A stretch of 64,000 nt of DNA from Bacteroidota bacterium (GCA_018267365.1 JAFDYQ010000006.1:112328-176327), one strand, 5' to 3'; positions 16,702-26,497 are shown, counted from the stretch's first letter. A program made the numbers and translations. The notes: a model not told the origin generated them from the letters alone.

Positions 16702-17973
16702 TTAGATACAGTTTTTACTCTTCAGCCAGGCGTATATCTGCTCTGTGCCGCCGGTGTGTGAGAGAACGTACTCCCGTGTTTTTTCGGAGCCTGTGCGGAG
16801 ATGCGCCTCATTATTGTCATAGAGGTCTTCGATCACCTCCAGTAGCTGGTCATAGCTGCGGATGGTATGGGCTGCATGCCAGTCCGGATGGCTGAGCAGT
16901 TCGACGGCCTCGGCAGATTTTTGATAGTGCGGCCCAAAGATGACCGGCTTGCCATATACGGCAGGCTCCAGGATATTGTGTACACTGGCACCGAAGCCAC
17001 CGCCCACGTACACTACATCAGCATAGTAGTAGATAGAGGAGAGCATGCCTATACCATCTATGATCAGCACATCAAACTCATGTGCGTCCCGCGTGGTGAC
17101 CCGTGAAAAAAGCCCCCGGCTGGCGGTGATACGCTCTATGATGTAATAGTTGTTTTCCTCGTTTACATCATGAGGCGCTATCACGTATTTGAAAGCCTGC
17201 TGAAAGGGATCTTCATTGATGAGGCGGGCTATGAGATCTATATCTTTTTTCCAGGTGCTGCCGGCTACTATCAGTTTCTTATCACCTTTGAATGCGGCTA
17301 TAGTGTCATAGTCTTTGCGCAGGGCGGCTATAGATGCTACCCGGTCAAAGCGTGTATCTGCGCAGACCTCTCCGTCAAAACCTATACTGCGTAGCAGCTG
17401 ACGGGATTCTTCGTTCTGCACAAAGATGTGGCGGAAGTAGCGTAGCATCTCCCGGTGCAGGCCGCCATACCAGCGGAAGAAAGGTTGATCTGCCCGGAAA
17501 ACGGCGGAGACGAGTACGATGGGGAGCTGGCGGATATAGAGCTGGCGGAGAAAGTGGTACCAGTACTCATATTTGACCCAGATGATGAGCTCGGGCCTGA
17601 CCGTACGGATAAACTTAACGGCATTGGCCAGATTGTCTATGGGCATGTAGGACACATAGTCTACGCCCTCGTAGTAGCGCCGCACGTCATAGCCGGAGGG
17701 AGAGAAGAAGGTGAGTAGTATCCTGACAGCGGGGTCGCGCTCTTTGATCATCTCTATGAGCGGGCGGGCCTGCTCAAACTCTCCCAGCGATGCACAGTGT
17801 ACCCATATTTTTTTGCCATGGAGACTTTTCATATTAGTGCGCAGCCGGGCAAAGAGCTTAGCGCGCCCATCATACCACCTGCGCGACCTGGCAGAAAAGG
17901 GATAACTGACCAGTATAGCAAGCCTGTATAGCAGGATAAAAATATCGTATAGGGTCACGTATATCCCGGGCAC
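16702..17973 (-). CDS. waaA: 3-deoxy-D-manno-octulosonic acid (Kdo) transferase
   Basis: The product is 423 aa from a GTG at 17973 (another GTG lies five codons on). An N-terminal membrane anchor (about residues 6-27) is followed by the GT30 N-domain with ASLGEFEQARPLIE (catalytic Glu at 65), TFFSPSGYDVRR, YMPIDNLANAVKFI, PELIIWVKYEYWYHFL and FVQNEESRQLL. The C-domain has VAGSTWKKD, VIAPHDVNEENN, YVGGGFGASVHNILEPAVYG and KPVIFGPHY for CMP-Kdo binding. It attaches Kdo to lipid A precursor in the inner membrane, so the organism makes LPS. It lies 12 bp downstream of the beta-barrel protein gene. Confidence 0.95.
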   Translation of the reverse strand: MPGIYVTLYDIFILLYRLAILVSYPFSARSRRWYDGRAKLFARLRTNMKSLHGKKIWVHCASLGEFEQARPLIEMIKERDPAVRILLTFFSPSGYDVRRYYEGVDYVSYMPIDNLANAVKFIRTVRPELIIWVKYEYWYHFLRQLYIRQLPIVLVSAVFRADQPFFRWYGGLHREMLRYFRHIFVQNEESRQLLRSIGFDGEVCADTRFDRVASIAALRKDYDTIAAFKGDKKLIVAGSTWKKDIDLIARLINEDPFQQAFKYVIAPHDVNEENNYYIIERITASRGLFSRVTTRDAHEFDVLIIDGIGMLSSIYYYADVVYVGGGFGASVHNILEPAVYGKPVIFGPHYQKSAEAVELLSHPDWHAAHTIRSYDQLLEVIEDLYDNNEAHLRTGSEKTREYVLSHTGGTEQIYAWLKSKNCI

Positions 17974-17985
17974 TAGGTTGTGGGT

Positions 17986-18816
17986 TTAGCGGATAAACTG
18001 CTCAGAATCCTTATTGGTAAATTTAGGTATCAGCCAGCCCACCTTGATACCGATCAGCATGTCTGCGCGCGTATGCTTGTCTGGGCTGCCTATGCTGCCA
18101 TTGTCACCGAAAAAGTTCCACGCGCGGCGATTTTGTGTAATAGCGAGGGTATACTCTATGCCACCGTAAAAATTCAGAAACTTCTTGCGCTCCAGATAGA
18201 GGTAGCCCAGCTGCGCCTGTATCATAAAGCCATTGGTGAGGCGGTCGTAGCCGGTCTTGTAATCAGAGTTGAACTGGTAGTAGGAGTCCTTGGTAGCACG
18301 GATCCATATTTTGTGCTGCATAAACCCCGGTGCCAGCGTCAGCATGATACCTGAGTTGGGATGCTTGTCTGATAGTTTGAAGACCTTGCCTGTGCGCATG
18401 GCTACCTGAAATCCGGTCATCTCTAGGCTGATCGTACCTACATCTCCATAGGCCTGTATGAAATTGCCCGGAGGGTCATAGGTGCTGACAGGTGCCAGGA
18501 TCTGATTTTCGCGGACCTTAGAGCCAAACATATAGGCCCCTTCTATACCTATCAGCCAGTTATGTTTTACCTTATAGCTCAGGTTGAGGCCGATATTATT
18601 GCAGAAACCGAAACGCTTTGCCAGCTCACCTACCGGGAGTAAGGCAGAATAGGAGAAAGTGGCCAGAAAGGCATTGTTGGTGGTACTGGCCCTTTTTTTC
18701 ATGAATTCGGACCGCTCTATACGGGCGATGATCGAGTCATCTTCCGTCTGCGCTACGGCGAGGCCATAAAAGCCCAAAAGTATAATAAAAATCAATAAAG
18801 CCCGCCGGCACAACAT
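17986..18816 (-). CDS. Outer-membrane beta-barrel-like protein, function unknown
   Basis: The product is 276 aa with a signal peptide (ALLIFIILLGFYGLAVAQ). The body has alternating hydrophobic/polar strands and aromatic girdle residues (VKHNWLIGIEGAYMFGSKV, FMIQAQLGYLYLERKKFLNF, IGIKVGWLIPKF), which fits an 8- to 10-stranded outer-membrane barrel. No specific family is recognised. It precedes waaA in the same transcription unit by 12 bp, suggesting a link to cell-envelope or LPS function. Confidence 0.7.
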   Translation of the reverse strand: MLCRRALLIFIILLGFYGLAVAQTEDDSIIARIERSEFMKKRASTTNNAFLATFSYSALLPVGELAKRFGFCNNIGLNLSYKVKHNWLIGIEGAYMFGSKVRENQILAPVSTYDPPGNFIQAYGDVGTISLEMTGFQVAMRTGKVFKLSDKHPNSGIMLTLAPGFMQHKIWIRATKDSYYQFNSDYKTGYDRLTNGFMIQAQLGYLYLERKKFLNFYGGIEYTLAITQNRRAWNFFGDNGSIGSPDKHTRADMLIGIKVGWLIPKFTNKDSEQFIR

Positions 18817-18824
18817 ATTCCAAC

Positions 18825-18856
18825 TTTAGGCGATAAAGGTAAAAATATTATTTTTG
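18825..18856 (+). promoter_or_regulatory. Promoter of the nucleotide-sugar operon
   Basis: TATTTTTG (18849-18856) matches TAnnTTTG exactly; TTTAG at 18825-18829 lies 19 bp upstream in place of the -33 TTTG. The predicted start is about 14 nt before the first ATG of the plus-strand sugar operon. The same 60-bp gap also carries the divergent minus-strand start. Confidence 0.45.
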
Positions 18857-18876
18857 GACTCCCCTTTTTAACTAAG

Positions 18877-20007
18877 ATGAGCAAAATAGAAATGGTCGAT
18901 CTAATCGGCCAATACGAGCAGATCAAATCTGAAATAGACAGCGCTATACACACGGTGATCGATACGGGGCGTTTTATCGGTGGCCCGGCGCTGGATTCCT
19001 TTACCAAAAACCTCGCGGCCTATCTGGATGTAAACCATGTGGTACCCTGTGCTAACGGTACCGATGCCCTGCAGATAGCCATGATGGCGCTGAACCTGCA
19101 GCCGGGAGACGAGGTGATCACAGCCGACTTTACCTACGCTGCCACAGCAGAGGTGATAGCGCTGCTAAAGCTGACCCCGGTGCTGGTAGAGGTAGATCCG
19201 CTCACGTTCAATATTTCGCCGGAGGCGATAGAAAGGGCTATCACGCCGGCCACTAAGGCCATCGTGCCGGTGCACCTCTTCGGCCAGTGCGCAGATATGG
19301 CACCGATCATGGAGATAGCGAGGAAGCATAATCTCTATGTGATAGAGGATACGGCCCAGGCTATAGGGGCGTACTATACATTCCCTGACGGAAAAAAGCT
19401 GCGCGCAGGTACGATAGGCACGATAGGTACTACGTCCTTCTTTCCCAGCAAGAACCTCGGCTGCTATGGCGATGGTGGTGCGATATTCACCAATGATGAG
19501 GCGCTGGCCAGGCACCTGAAGATGATAGCCAACCACGGGCAATCCTCTCAGTATGTGTTTGACGAAATAGGCTGCAATAGCCGCCTGGATAATCTGCAGG
19601 CAGCCATACTGGATGTAAAGCTGAAGTACCTGGACAAATACTGTGAGGCGCGCCAGCAGGCGGCTGCCTACTATGATACGCAGCTGGCCGGACTGAAAAA
19701 TGCCACTGTGCCTGTACGCGCAGTAAATTCCACTCATGTATTTCATCAGTATACGCTGACGCTGAAGGCCGGAACAGACAGAGCAGCCGTGCGTAAGGCC
19801 TTTGAGGAGCGGGGTATACCTACCATGGTGTACTATCCATCTCCCATGCACCGCCAGAACGCCTACAAATCCCCGAGATACTCCGACACGGATTTCCCCA
19901 TCTCTATCAGATTGAGCGAATGTGTATTATCATTGCCTATACACACTGAGATGACAAAGGAGCAGCAAGAATATATCATCTCGGCAGCCAAAGAGATCAT
20001 TCAATAA
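18877..20007 (+). CDS. DegT/DnrJ/EryC1/StrS sugar aminotransferase (WbpE/PorR-like)
   Basis: The product is 376 aa and full length for the family. PLP fold features are PCANGTDALQIAMMAL (about 57-72), DFTYAATAEVI, VIEDTAQAIGA (Asp158 for the pyridine nitrogen) and SFFPSKNLGCYGDGGA with the Schiff-base Lys192. It transfers an amino group from glutamate to a keto-sugar nucleotide. With the adjacent WbpD-like acetyltransferase and WbpA-like dehydrogenase the best guess is the 3-amino step on UDP-GlcNAc-uronate, as in WbpE. It opens a seven-gene plus-strand operon. Confidence 0.9.
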   Translation: MSKIEMVDLIGQYEQIKSEIDSAIHTVIDTGRFIGGPALDSFTKNLAAYLDVNHVVPCANGTDALQIAMMALNLQPGDEVITADFTYAATAEVIALLKLTPVLVEVDPLTFNISPEAIERAITPATKAIVPVHLFGQCADMAPIMEIARKHNLYVIEDTAQAIGAYYTFPDGKKLRAGTIGTIGTTSFFPSKNLGCYGDGGAIFTNDEALARHLKMIANHGQSSQYVFDEIGCNSRLDNLQAAILDVKLKYLDKYCEARQQAAAYYDTQLAGLKNATVPVRAVNSTHVFHQYTLTLKAGTDRAAVRKAFEERGIPTMVYYPSPMHRQNAYKSPRYSDTDFPISIRLSECVLSLPIHTEMTKEQQEYIISAAKEIIQ

Positions 20008-20034
20008 CATTAACCCAAACCAAACAAACAATAA

Positions 20035-21342
20035 ATGAAGATAGCAGTAGTAGGTACAGGATATGTAGGACTCGTGACAGGCACCTGTTTCTCAGAGACA
20101 GGCAATGACGTAACCTGTATAGACATCAATCAGACTAAGATAGACATGCTCAATAACGGCCAACTGCCGATCTATGAGCCGGAGCTGGATGTGCTCTTTG
20201 AGCGTAATAAGAAAGAAGGCAGGTTGAAATTTACGACCAGCCTGGCCGAAGGTATCAAGGGAGCGAAGATCATCTTCCTGGCTCTGCCTACACCGCCAGG
20301 CGAGGATGGCAGCGCTGACCTGAAATATATCCTGAAAGTAGCTGTGGACCTGGGCCCGCTGCTGGACCAGTATGTGGTGATAGTAGATAAAAGTACGGTG
20401 CCGGTAGGTACTGCAGATAAGGTACGCGCCGAGGTAGCCAAGGGGGCCAAAGTAGAGTTTGATGTGGTGAGCAATCCGGAGTTTCTCCGTGAGGGTGTAG
20501 CTGTGGAGGACTTTATGAAGCCTGAGCGTGTGGTAGTGGGTACCAGCTCTGAGAAAGCGCAGGAAGTGATGGGTCACCTGTATGAGCCATTTGTGCGCCA
20601 GGGCAATCCGGTGCTCTTTATGGATGAGCGCTCGGCTGAGATGACCAAATATGCGGCCAACTCTTTCCTCGCTACCAAGATCTCCTTTATGAATGAAGTG
20701 GCAAATCTCTGCGAGAAGGTAGGTGCTGACGTAGACCAGGTGCGCCGTGGTATAGGTACTGACAGCCGGATAGGCAAGAGGTTCCTCTTCCCGGGCCTCG
20801 GCTATGGCGGCAGCTGCTTCCCTAAGGATGTGCAGGCACTGCACCAGACCGCCTCGCAGAATGACTACAACTTTGCGATACTGGACTCGGTAATGAAGGT
20901 GAACTACGACCAGCGGAAGCTCTTTCTGACCAAGATACTGGAGAAATACCCTGATGTGAAGGGCAAAACCATAGCGCTGTGGGGCCTGGCATTCAAGCCA
21001 AACACGGATGATGTGCGTGAGGCGCCGGCGCTCTACCTGATAGATGAGCTGCTGAGCCGTGGCGCATCTGTACGCGCCTACGACCCTGAGGCTATGGGCC
21101 ACGTACAGCAGCAGTATGGAGACAAGGTGTACTTTGCCAAGGATCAATATGATGCCCTGACAGGAGCAGACTTCCTGGTGATCGCTACCGAGTGGAATAC
21201 TTTCCGCTCACCGGACTTTGAGAAGATCAAAGCGGCTCTTAAAGAAAAGGTAATATTCGACGGGCGAAATTTATACAGCCTCACGGAGATGAAAGACTGC
21301 GGATTTTACTATTATAGCGTGGGCAGAAAAACTGTAGCATGA
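20035..21342 (+). CDS. ugd: UDP-glucose 6-dehydrogenase
   Basis: The product is 435 aa. The NAD-binding motif is [12 protein letters not shown] (5-16). [30 protein letters not shown] and [17 protein letters not shown] follow, and the catalytic Cys261 is in [16 protein letters not shown]. It oxidises UDP-glucose twice to UDP-glucuronate, which the next gene product can decarboxylate. Its stop overlaps the next start by 4 bp (ATGA), so the two are coupled. The [14 protein letters not shown] signature separates it from the UDP-HexNAc dehydrogenase at 22951. Confidence 0.95.
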   Translation: MKIAVVGTGYVGLVTGTCFSETGNDVTCIDINQTKIDMLNNGQLPIYEPELDVLFERNKKEGRLKFTTSLAEGIKGAKIIFLALPTPPGEDGSADLKYILKVAVDLGPLLDQYVVIVDKSTVPVGTADKVRAEVAKGAKVEFDVVSNPEFLREGVAVEDFMKPERVVVGTSSEKAQEVMGHLYEPFVRQGNPVLFMDERSAEMTKYAANSFLATKISFMNEVANLCEKVGADVDQVRRGIGTDSRIGKRFLFPGLGYGGSCFPKDVQALHQTASQNDYNFAILDSVMKVNYDQRKLFLTKILEKYPDVKGKTIALWGLAFKPNTDDVREAPALYLIDELLSRGASVRAYDPEAMGHVQQQYGDKVYFAKDQYDALTGADFLVIATEWNTFRSPDFEKIKAALKEKVIFDGRNLYSLTEMKDCGFYYYSVGRKTVA

Positions 21343-22331
21343 GCAAGGCAAGAAAGAGGATACTGATCACGGGAGCTGCGGGCTTCCTCGGGTCGCACCT
21401 GTGCGACCGGTTTATAGCAGAAGACTACCATGTGATAGCGATGGATAACCTGATCACAGGTGACCTGCGCAATATCCAGCATCTCTTCAAACTGGAGAAT
21501 TTTGAATTTTATCACCACGACGTGTCGAAGTTTGTCTTCGTACCGGGTGACCTGGATTATATCCTGCACTTCGCCTCACCGGCCAGCCCGATAGACTATC
21601 TCAAGATTCCTATCCAGACGCTGAAGGTGGGCGCTATGGGCACGCACAACCTCCTCGGCCTGGCCCGTGTGAAGAAAGCTCGTATCCTCGTAGCATCTAC
21701 ATCAGAAGTGTATGGCGACCCTACGGTACACCCGCAGACTGAGGACTACTGGGGCAATGTAAACCCTGTAGGCCCGCGCGGTGTATATGACGAGGCAAAA
21801 CGCTATATGGAGGCTATCACGATGGCCTACCATACCTATCATGGCCTGGAGACGAGGATCATCCGTATCTTTAATACCTACGGCCCGCGTATGCGACTGA
21901 ATGATGGCCGCGTACTGCCGGCATTTATAGGCCAGGCGCTGAGAGGAGAGGACCTGACCATGTTTGGCGATGGTAGTCAGACGCGTTCCTTCTGCTATGT
22001 GGCAGACCTCGTGGAGGGTATCTACCGCCTGCTGCTGAGTGACTATACACAGCCAATGAACATAGGCAACCCGGAGGAGATCACGATCAAAGAATTCGGT
22101 GAAGAGATCATCAAACTGACTAACTCAGACCAGAAGCTCATCTCCCTGCCGCTGCCAAAGGACGACCCTAAGCAGCGCAAGCCGGATATCACCAAGGCCC
22201 GCGAGATACTAGGCTGGGAGCCTAAGGTGAAACGTGCAGAGGGCCTCAAGATCACGTACGATTATTTCAAAACCTTGTCTAAAGAAGAACTCTTTGCCGG
22301 GCATAGAGACTTTATCAATGGCAGCAAATAA
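21339..22331 (+). CDS. UDP-glucuronate decarboxylase (UDP-xylose synthase)-like SDR
   Basis: The product is 330 aa. Extended SDR features are [12 protein letters not shown] (10-21), [29 protein letters not shown] and the catalytic Y150/K154 in [11 protein letters not shown]. [11 protein letters not shown] and the RGVYDEAKR block are typical of UXS. The reaction is UDP-glucuronate to UDP-xylose plus CO2 with bound NAD. Placement directly after ugd with a 4-bp overlap supports this two-step route. Its 3' end overlaps the next gene by 14 bp. Confidence 0.92.
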   Translation: MSKARKRILITGAAGFLGSHLCDRFIAEDYHVIAMDNLITGDLRNIQHLFKLENFEFYHHDVSKFVFVPGDLDYILHFASPASPIDYLKIPIQTLKVGAMGTHNLLGLARVKKARILVASTSEVYGDPTVHPQTEDYWGNVNPVGPRGVYDEAKRYMEAITMAYHTYHGLETRIIRIFNTYGPRMRLNDGRVLPAFIGQALRGEDLTMFGDGSQTRSFCYVADLVEGIYRLLLSDYTQPMNIGNPEEITIKEFGEEIIKLTNSDQKLISLPLPKDDPKQRKPDITKAREILGWEPKVKRAEGLKITYDYFKTLSKEELFAGHRDFINGSK

Positions 22332-22899
22332 CTACTACGCTCACGAGACAGCCATCGTAGATGAGGGCTGTACCATAGGAGAGGGGACCAAGATCTGGCA
22401 CTTCAGCCACATCATGTCCGGCTGTACGCTGGGCCGGGGCTGCAACATAGGCCAGAACGTGGTGGTCTCTCCAGACGTAGTGCTAGGCAATAATGTGAAG
22501 GTGCAAAACAACGTGTCTATCTACACCGGCGTGACCTGTGAGGATGATGTGTTTCTCGGGCCTTCGTGTGTATTTACCAATGTGACGAACCCGCGCAGTG
22601 GTGTGAACCGTCGCGGCCAGTACTCCAGGACGCATGTGGGCAAAGGAGCCAGCATAGGTGCCAATGCGACGATCGTGTGCGGTCATGATATAGGGCAGTT
22701 TGCCTTTATCGGGGCCGGTGCGGTGGTGACGAAGACGGTGCCGGACTATGCACTGCTGGTAGGCAATCCTGCGCGCCAGCTGGGCTGGATGAGTGAGTAT
22801 GGGCACAGGCTTAATTTTGACCAGAGCGGACGAGCAAAGTGTGAAGAGAGTGGTCAGGAATACGAACTGAAGGACGGGGCGGTAAAGCGCATCTCGTAA
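22318..22899 (+). CDS. Hexapeptide-repeat sugar N-acetyltransferase (WbpD/WlbB-like)
   Basis: I start it at ATG 22318 ([18 protein letters not shown]), inside the end of the preceding gene; an earlier in-frame ATG gives a non-homologous extension. The 193-aa product is a left-handed beta-helix of hexapeptide repeats ([54 protein letters not shown]) ending in [16 protein letters not shown]. This is the profile of WbpD/WlbB enzymes that acetylate the 3-amino group of UDP-GlcNAc(3NH2)A. The neighbouring aminotransferase would make that substrate. Confidence 0.9.
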   Translation: MAANNYYAHETAIVDEGCTIGEGTKIWHFSHIMSGCTLGRGCNIGQNVVVSPDVVLGNNVKVQNNVSIYTGVTCEDDVFLGPSCVFTNVTNPRSGVNRRGQYSRTHVGKGASIGANATIVCGHDIGQFAFIGAGAVVTKTVPDYALLVGNPARQLGWMSEYGHRLNFDQSGRAKCEESGQEYELKDGAVKRIS

Positions 22900-22950
22900 A
22901 GAAAGACTGAGTGAAAACGGTCGACTAAACAAAACAACCACTGAATAAGA

Positions 22951-24240
22951 ATGTATCAAGAGCTTCTCAATAAGGAAAAGAAACTGGCCCTGATCGGTCT
23001 GGGCTATGTAGGCCTGCCTATCGCGCTGGAGTTTGCGAGGAAGATATCTGTGATCGGATTTGATATCAATCCTAAGCGCGTGGAGATGATGAAGCAGGAC
23101 ATAGATCCGAGCTGTGAGCTGGAGAAAGAAGCCTTTGAAGGCTGCGATATTCAGTTTACGTCTAACCTCGATGACCTCAAGGAGGCCTCTTTTTTCATCG
23201 TGGCCGTACCTACACCGGTAGACTCGCACAATGTGCCTGATCTGAAGCCGGTATTGTCGGCCTCTACTACCATCGGCAAGGTGCTCAAAAAGGGCGACTA
23301 TGTAGTGTTTGAATCAACTGTGTATCCTGGTTGTACTGAAGATGACTGCCTGCCGGTCATAGAGCAGATATCAGGTCTCAAAATGGGCGTAGACTTCAAG
23401 CTTGGTTACTCTCCTGAGCGTATCAATCCAGGCGATAAAGAGCACACGCTGGCCAAGATCACAAAGGTGGTGTCCGGCTGTGACGCAGAATCTCTGGATA
23501 CCATAGCCAAAGTATACGAAATAGTGGTAAAGGCCGGCACTCACCGCGCCAGCTCAATCAAGGTGGCGGAGGCTGCCAAGATCATAGAGAATACGCAGCG
23601 CGACGTGAATATCGCCCTGATGAATGAGCTGTCCTGCATCTTTGACAAGATGGGTATCAATACCTATGAGGTGCTGGAGGCGGCGGGGACCAAATGGAAC
23701 TTCCTGAAGTTCTTCCCAGGTCTCGTAGGTGGCCACTGTATCGGTGTAGACCCATACTACCTGACATATAAGGCCGAGGAGCTAGGCTACAAGTCTGAGG
23801 TGATCCTGGCAGGCCGCCGTATCAATGACGATATGGGTGCGCGCATAGCCAAGAAACTGGTACAGCAACTGATACAACTGAACAAGACCATAGCACACAC
23901 TAAGGTGCTGGTGATGGGGGCTACCTTTAAAGAAAATGTATCGGACATCCGCAACTCTAAGGTGGTAGATGTGATCAAGGCGCTGAAAGAATATCATGTG
24001 CACGTGGAGGTCACTGATCCCTATGCAGATAGTGAAGAATTTCAGCATGAATACGGCGAGACGCTGACCACTGAGCTGGCAAAAGACTATGACGCGGTGA
24101 TCGTGGCAGTAAACCATGACAAGTTCGCGGGTCTGGACGAGGCATACTTTAAGTCTATACTGAAGCCGGACGGCATACTGGTGGATGTGAAGGGCGACCT
24201 GAGGAGGAAGATCAAGGGGATCAAGTACTGGTCGCTGTAA
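22951..24240 (+). CDS. UDP-N-acetylhexosamine 6-dehydrogenase (WbpA/WbpO/TviB type)
   Basis: The product is 429 aa. LALIGLGYVGLPIALEF (12-28) binds NAD; FIVAVPTPVD, VFESTVYPGCTED, GYSPERINPGD and VAEAAKIIENTQRDVNIALMN are diagnostic for the UDP-HexNAc rather than the UDP-Glc branch; the catalytic Cys263 is in GGHCIGVDPYYL. The product is a UDP-N-acetylhexosaminuronate. This supplies the first step of a Wbp-type pathway; the 3-oxidation step (WbpB-like Gfo/Idh/MocA protein) and the 2-epimerase (WbpI) are not in the window. Confidence 0.92.
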   Translation: MYQELLNKEKKLALIGLGYVGLPIALEFARKISVIGFDINPKRVEMMKQDIDPSCELEKEAFEGCDIQFTSNLDDLKEASFFIVAVPTPVDSHNVPDLKPVLSASTTIGKVLKKGDYVVFESTVYPGCTEDDCLPVIEQISGLKMGVDFKLGYSPERINPGDKEHTLAKITKVVSGCDAESLDTIAKVYEIVVKAGTHRASSIKVAEAAKIIENTQRDVNIALMNELSCIFDKMGINTYEVLEAAGTKWNFLKFFPGLVGGHCIGVDPYYLTYKAEELGYKSEVILAGRRINDDMGARIAKKLVQQLIQLNKTIAHTKVLVMGATFKENVSDIRNSKVVDVIKALKEYHVHVEVTDPYADSEEFQHEYGETLTTELAKDYDAVIVAVNHDKFAGLDEAYFKSILKPDGILVDVKGDLRRKIKGIKYWSL

Positions 24241-24281
24241 GAGCGACAGAGTCAAGACGTAAGAAAAGCGAACCAAGAAAT

Positions 24282-24821
24282 ATGAAAGGCTTAAGGAAAT
24301 GTGTGGGGATGGCGATGGCGTCAGTGATGCTAGTGGTGGGATGTCATAAGAGTCCGGAACCAGTAATCAACATATCCGGCTATACAGCTACGGATGAGAC
24401 TGGTAACATACTGTGGAGTGTGTCTCATGACAGCACTGACTGGAGGATAGGACAAGATGTACCGGCGCAGGTGAGGCAGACACTGGATGAACTGCCGCTA
24501 GTGACAGATACTAACTACTATGCACCAGGCACGATAGTAGAGATAACCGATACAGGGTATCTATATGGTGCCTATCCTAATCCGTGTATAGGAGCTTTTG
24601 TATTCTATGAGACAAAGGGAGGCTCTTTGACTTATGCCTGTAAATATGCATTGGTAGATAATAGGCTGCATATCTTCAGCAGTGGTGTAATACCGGGCCA
24701 TGGCAGAAAAACCATAGCTATGAGTACTTTGCAGGCGGGGATGTATAGGTTGTATTATTCATATTATGATGCTCAGGGCCAGATGATCACGAGCGGCTAC
24801 GGCGATATACAAAAGCAATAA
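24282..24821 (+). CDS. Small lipoprotein of unknown function
   Basis: The product is 179 aa with a lipoprotein signal (MAMASVMLVVGCHKSP, lipobox VVGC). The rest has no family I recognise; it includes a C-terminal strand-rich part (QAGMYRLYYSYYDAQGQMIT) that could be a small Ig-like fold. It sits between two sugar-nucleotide genes on the same strand (41 bp after the first, 5 bp before the second), so it is co-transcribed with them although nothing in it suggests enzymatic work. Confidence 0.75.
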   Translation: MKGLRKCVGMAMASVMLVVGCHKSPEPVINISGYTATDETGNILWSVSHDSTDWRIGQDVPAQVRQTLDELPLVTDTNYYAPGTIVEITDTGYLYGAYPNPCIGAFVFYETKGGSLTYACKYALVDNRLHIFSSGVIPGHGRKTIAMSTLQAGMYRLYYSYYDAQGQMITSGYGDIQKQ

Positions 24822-24826
24822 ATAAC

Positions 24827-25891
24827 ATGAAAAAGATACTCATCACCGGCGGTGCCGGATTTATAGGTTCTCACGTGGTGAGGCTATTCGTCAATAAGTA
24901 TGCGGATACGCAGATTTACAATCTGGATAGCCTGACCTATGCAGGCAATCTGGAGAACCTCCGGGATATAGAAGGCAAGCCGAACTATACCTTTGTGAAA
25001 GGTGACATCACAGATGCTTCTTTTATCAATGAGCTGTTTCAGAAAGAGCAGTTTGATGGTGTGATACACCTCGCGGCAGAGAGCCATGTGGATCGCTCTA
25101 TCTCTGATCCGATGGCCTTTGTGGTGACCAATGTGATAGGTACGGTGAATCTGCTCAATGCAGCGCGTACGATCTGGAAGTGCAATAAGGATTCCGAATT
25201 TCCTGCAGGCAAGAAATTTTACCACGTGTCTACTGATGAAGTGTACGGATCGCTCGGAGAGGAGGGATTCTTCCTCGAAACGACACCGTATGAGCCGCAG
25301 AGTCCATACTCTGCGAGCAAGGCCAGTTCAGATCACTTTGTGCGGGCCTACTATAATACCTACAATCTGCCCGTAGTCCTGACCAACTGCTCTAACAACT
25401 ATGGCGCAAATCAATTTCCAGAGAAGCTGATACCGCTTTTCATCAATAACATCCGCAACAATAAATCACTGCCTGTTTACGGCGATGGCAAGTACACCCG
25501 CGACTGGCTCTGGGTAGAGGACCATGCGCGTGCGATAGATGTGGTATACCACACTGGTGTGCTGGGCGAGACTTATAACATAGGTGGCTTTAACGAATGG
25601 CAGAATATCAACCTGATCAAACTGCTGATCAAGATAGTGGACCAGAAGCTGGGCCGCGCCGAAGGTGAATCAGAAAAACTGATCACCTATGTGAAGGACC
25701 GCCCGGGCCATGACAAGCGCTATGCGATAGATGCGACTAAGATCAAGAACGAACTGGGCTGGGAGCCATCAGTCACATTTGAGCAGGGGCTGGACAAGAC
25801 CATAGACTGGTACCTGGCCAATGGCGAATGGCTGAGCAATGTGACCAGCGGTGACTATCAGAAGTACTACGCCAATCAGTACGCGCACTAG
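24827..25891 (+). CDS. rfbB: dTDP-glucose 4,6-dehydratase
   Basis: The product is 354 aa. ITGGAGFIGSHVVRLF at the N-terminus binds NAD. HLAAESHVDRSI, STDEVYGSLGEEG (Asp136-Glu137, the dehydratase acid/base pair), the catalytic Y161/K165 in YSASKASSDHFVRAY and NCSNNYGANQFPEKLIP are classic RmlB blocks. It makes dTDP-4-keto-6-deoxyglucose. The other rhamnose genes (rmlA, rmlC, rmlD) are absent from the window, so the end product cannot be named. Confidence 0.95.
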   Translation: MKKILITGGAGFIGSHVVRLFVNKYADTQIYNLDSLTYAGNLENLRDIEGKPNYTFVKGDITDASFINELFQKEQFDGVIHLAAESHVDRSISDPMAFVVTNVIGTVNLLNAARTIWKCNKDSEFPAGKKFYHVSTDEVYGSLGEEGFFLETTPYEPQSPYSASKASSDHFVRAYYNTYNLPVVLTNCSNNYGANQFPEKLIPLFINNIRNNKSLPVYGDGKYTRDWLWVEDHARAIDVVYHTGVLGETYNIGGFNEWQNINLIKLLIKIVDQKLGRAEGESEKLITYVKDRPGHDKRYAIDATKIKNELGWEPSVTFEQGLDKTIDWYLANGEWLSNVTSGDYQKYYANQYAH

Positions 25892-25936
25892 AATCACCAT
25901 TTGCCCACTGGTATGCAAATTGCAAACCATGGCTGT

Positions 25937-26419
25937 ATGACAAACAACAAGCCAGTGGCAGAGAAAAACCAAACAGCCTCTCACGAATCTAATTACCGTA
26001 GTGCTATCAAGGCATTCACATGGCGGGTGATAGGCTCTCTGGATACTACGCTGCTATCACTCTGGCAGACAGGAGACCTGACGATGTCTATCAAGATCGG
26101 GTCTACGGACTTTATCTCCAAGATCATACTCTACTACCTGCACGAGCGTGCCTGGATCTACTGGATGGGACAGCGGGTCATGACGCGCTGGATCTCTCTG
26201 GTCAAGGCTGTAGTATGGCGTATGATAGGCTCTCTGGATACGGCCTTCTGGGGCTGGTGGTATACGGGCAATACCCTCACAGGACTCAAGATAGGCGGCT
26301 ATGAACTGCTGACCAAGATAGCCCTCTACTACCTGCATGAGCGCGCCTGGGCCAATGTGCCGATAGGGACCGTGCGTAGGGTGATGAATAGGATCAAAGC
26401 AATACTGAACAGATCGTAG
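25937..26419 (+). CDS. Duplicated DUF2061 membrane protein
   Basis: I start it at ATG 25937 (MTNNKPVAEK); an ATG at 25901 is also in frame. The 160-aa product consists of two DUF2061 units, each with a core K-A-x-x-W-R-x-I-G-S-L-D-T and ending in ILYYLHERAW / ALYYLHERAW (about residues 20-75 and 90-145). DUF2061 is a small integral-membrane family of unknown function, often a single unit; here two units sit in tandem. It ends the sugar operon and is followed by a strong terminator. Confidence 0.85.
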   Translation: MTNNKPVAEKNQTASHESNYRSAIKAFTWRVIGSLDTTLLSLWQTGDLTMSIKIGSTDFISKIILYYLHERAWIYWMGQRVMTRWISLVKAVVWRMIGSLDTAFWGWWYTGNTLTGLKIGGYELLTKIALYYLHERAWANVPIGTVRRVMNRIKAILNRS

Positions 26420-26441
26420 TGACTGCCGAAAGCACAAGCAT

Positions 26442-26478
26442 AAAAAGGCCCGTATGATGATCTCACACGGGCTTTTTT
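26442..26478. terminator. Bidirectional rho-independent terminator
   Basis: GCCCGT (26448-26453) pairs with ACGGGC (26467-26472), with an A-tract on the left and T6 on the right. It separates the convergent DUF2061 and TonB-receptor genes. Confidence 0.8.
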
Positions 26479-26497
26479 ATATGTGGGGCGCTGCGGC

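Noticed and set aside
20092..21147. 351-codon open frame antisense to ugd
   Set aside because: It mirrors the conserved ugd coding sequence, has no recognisable domain and low-complexity composition typical of antisense frames.
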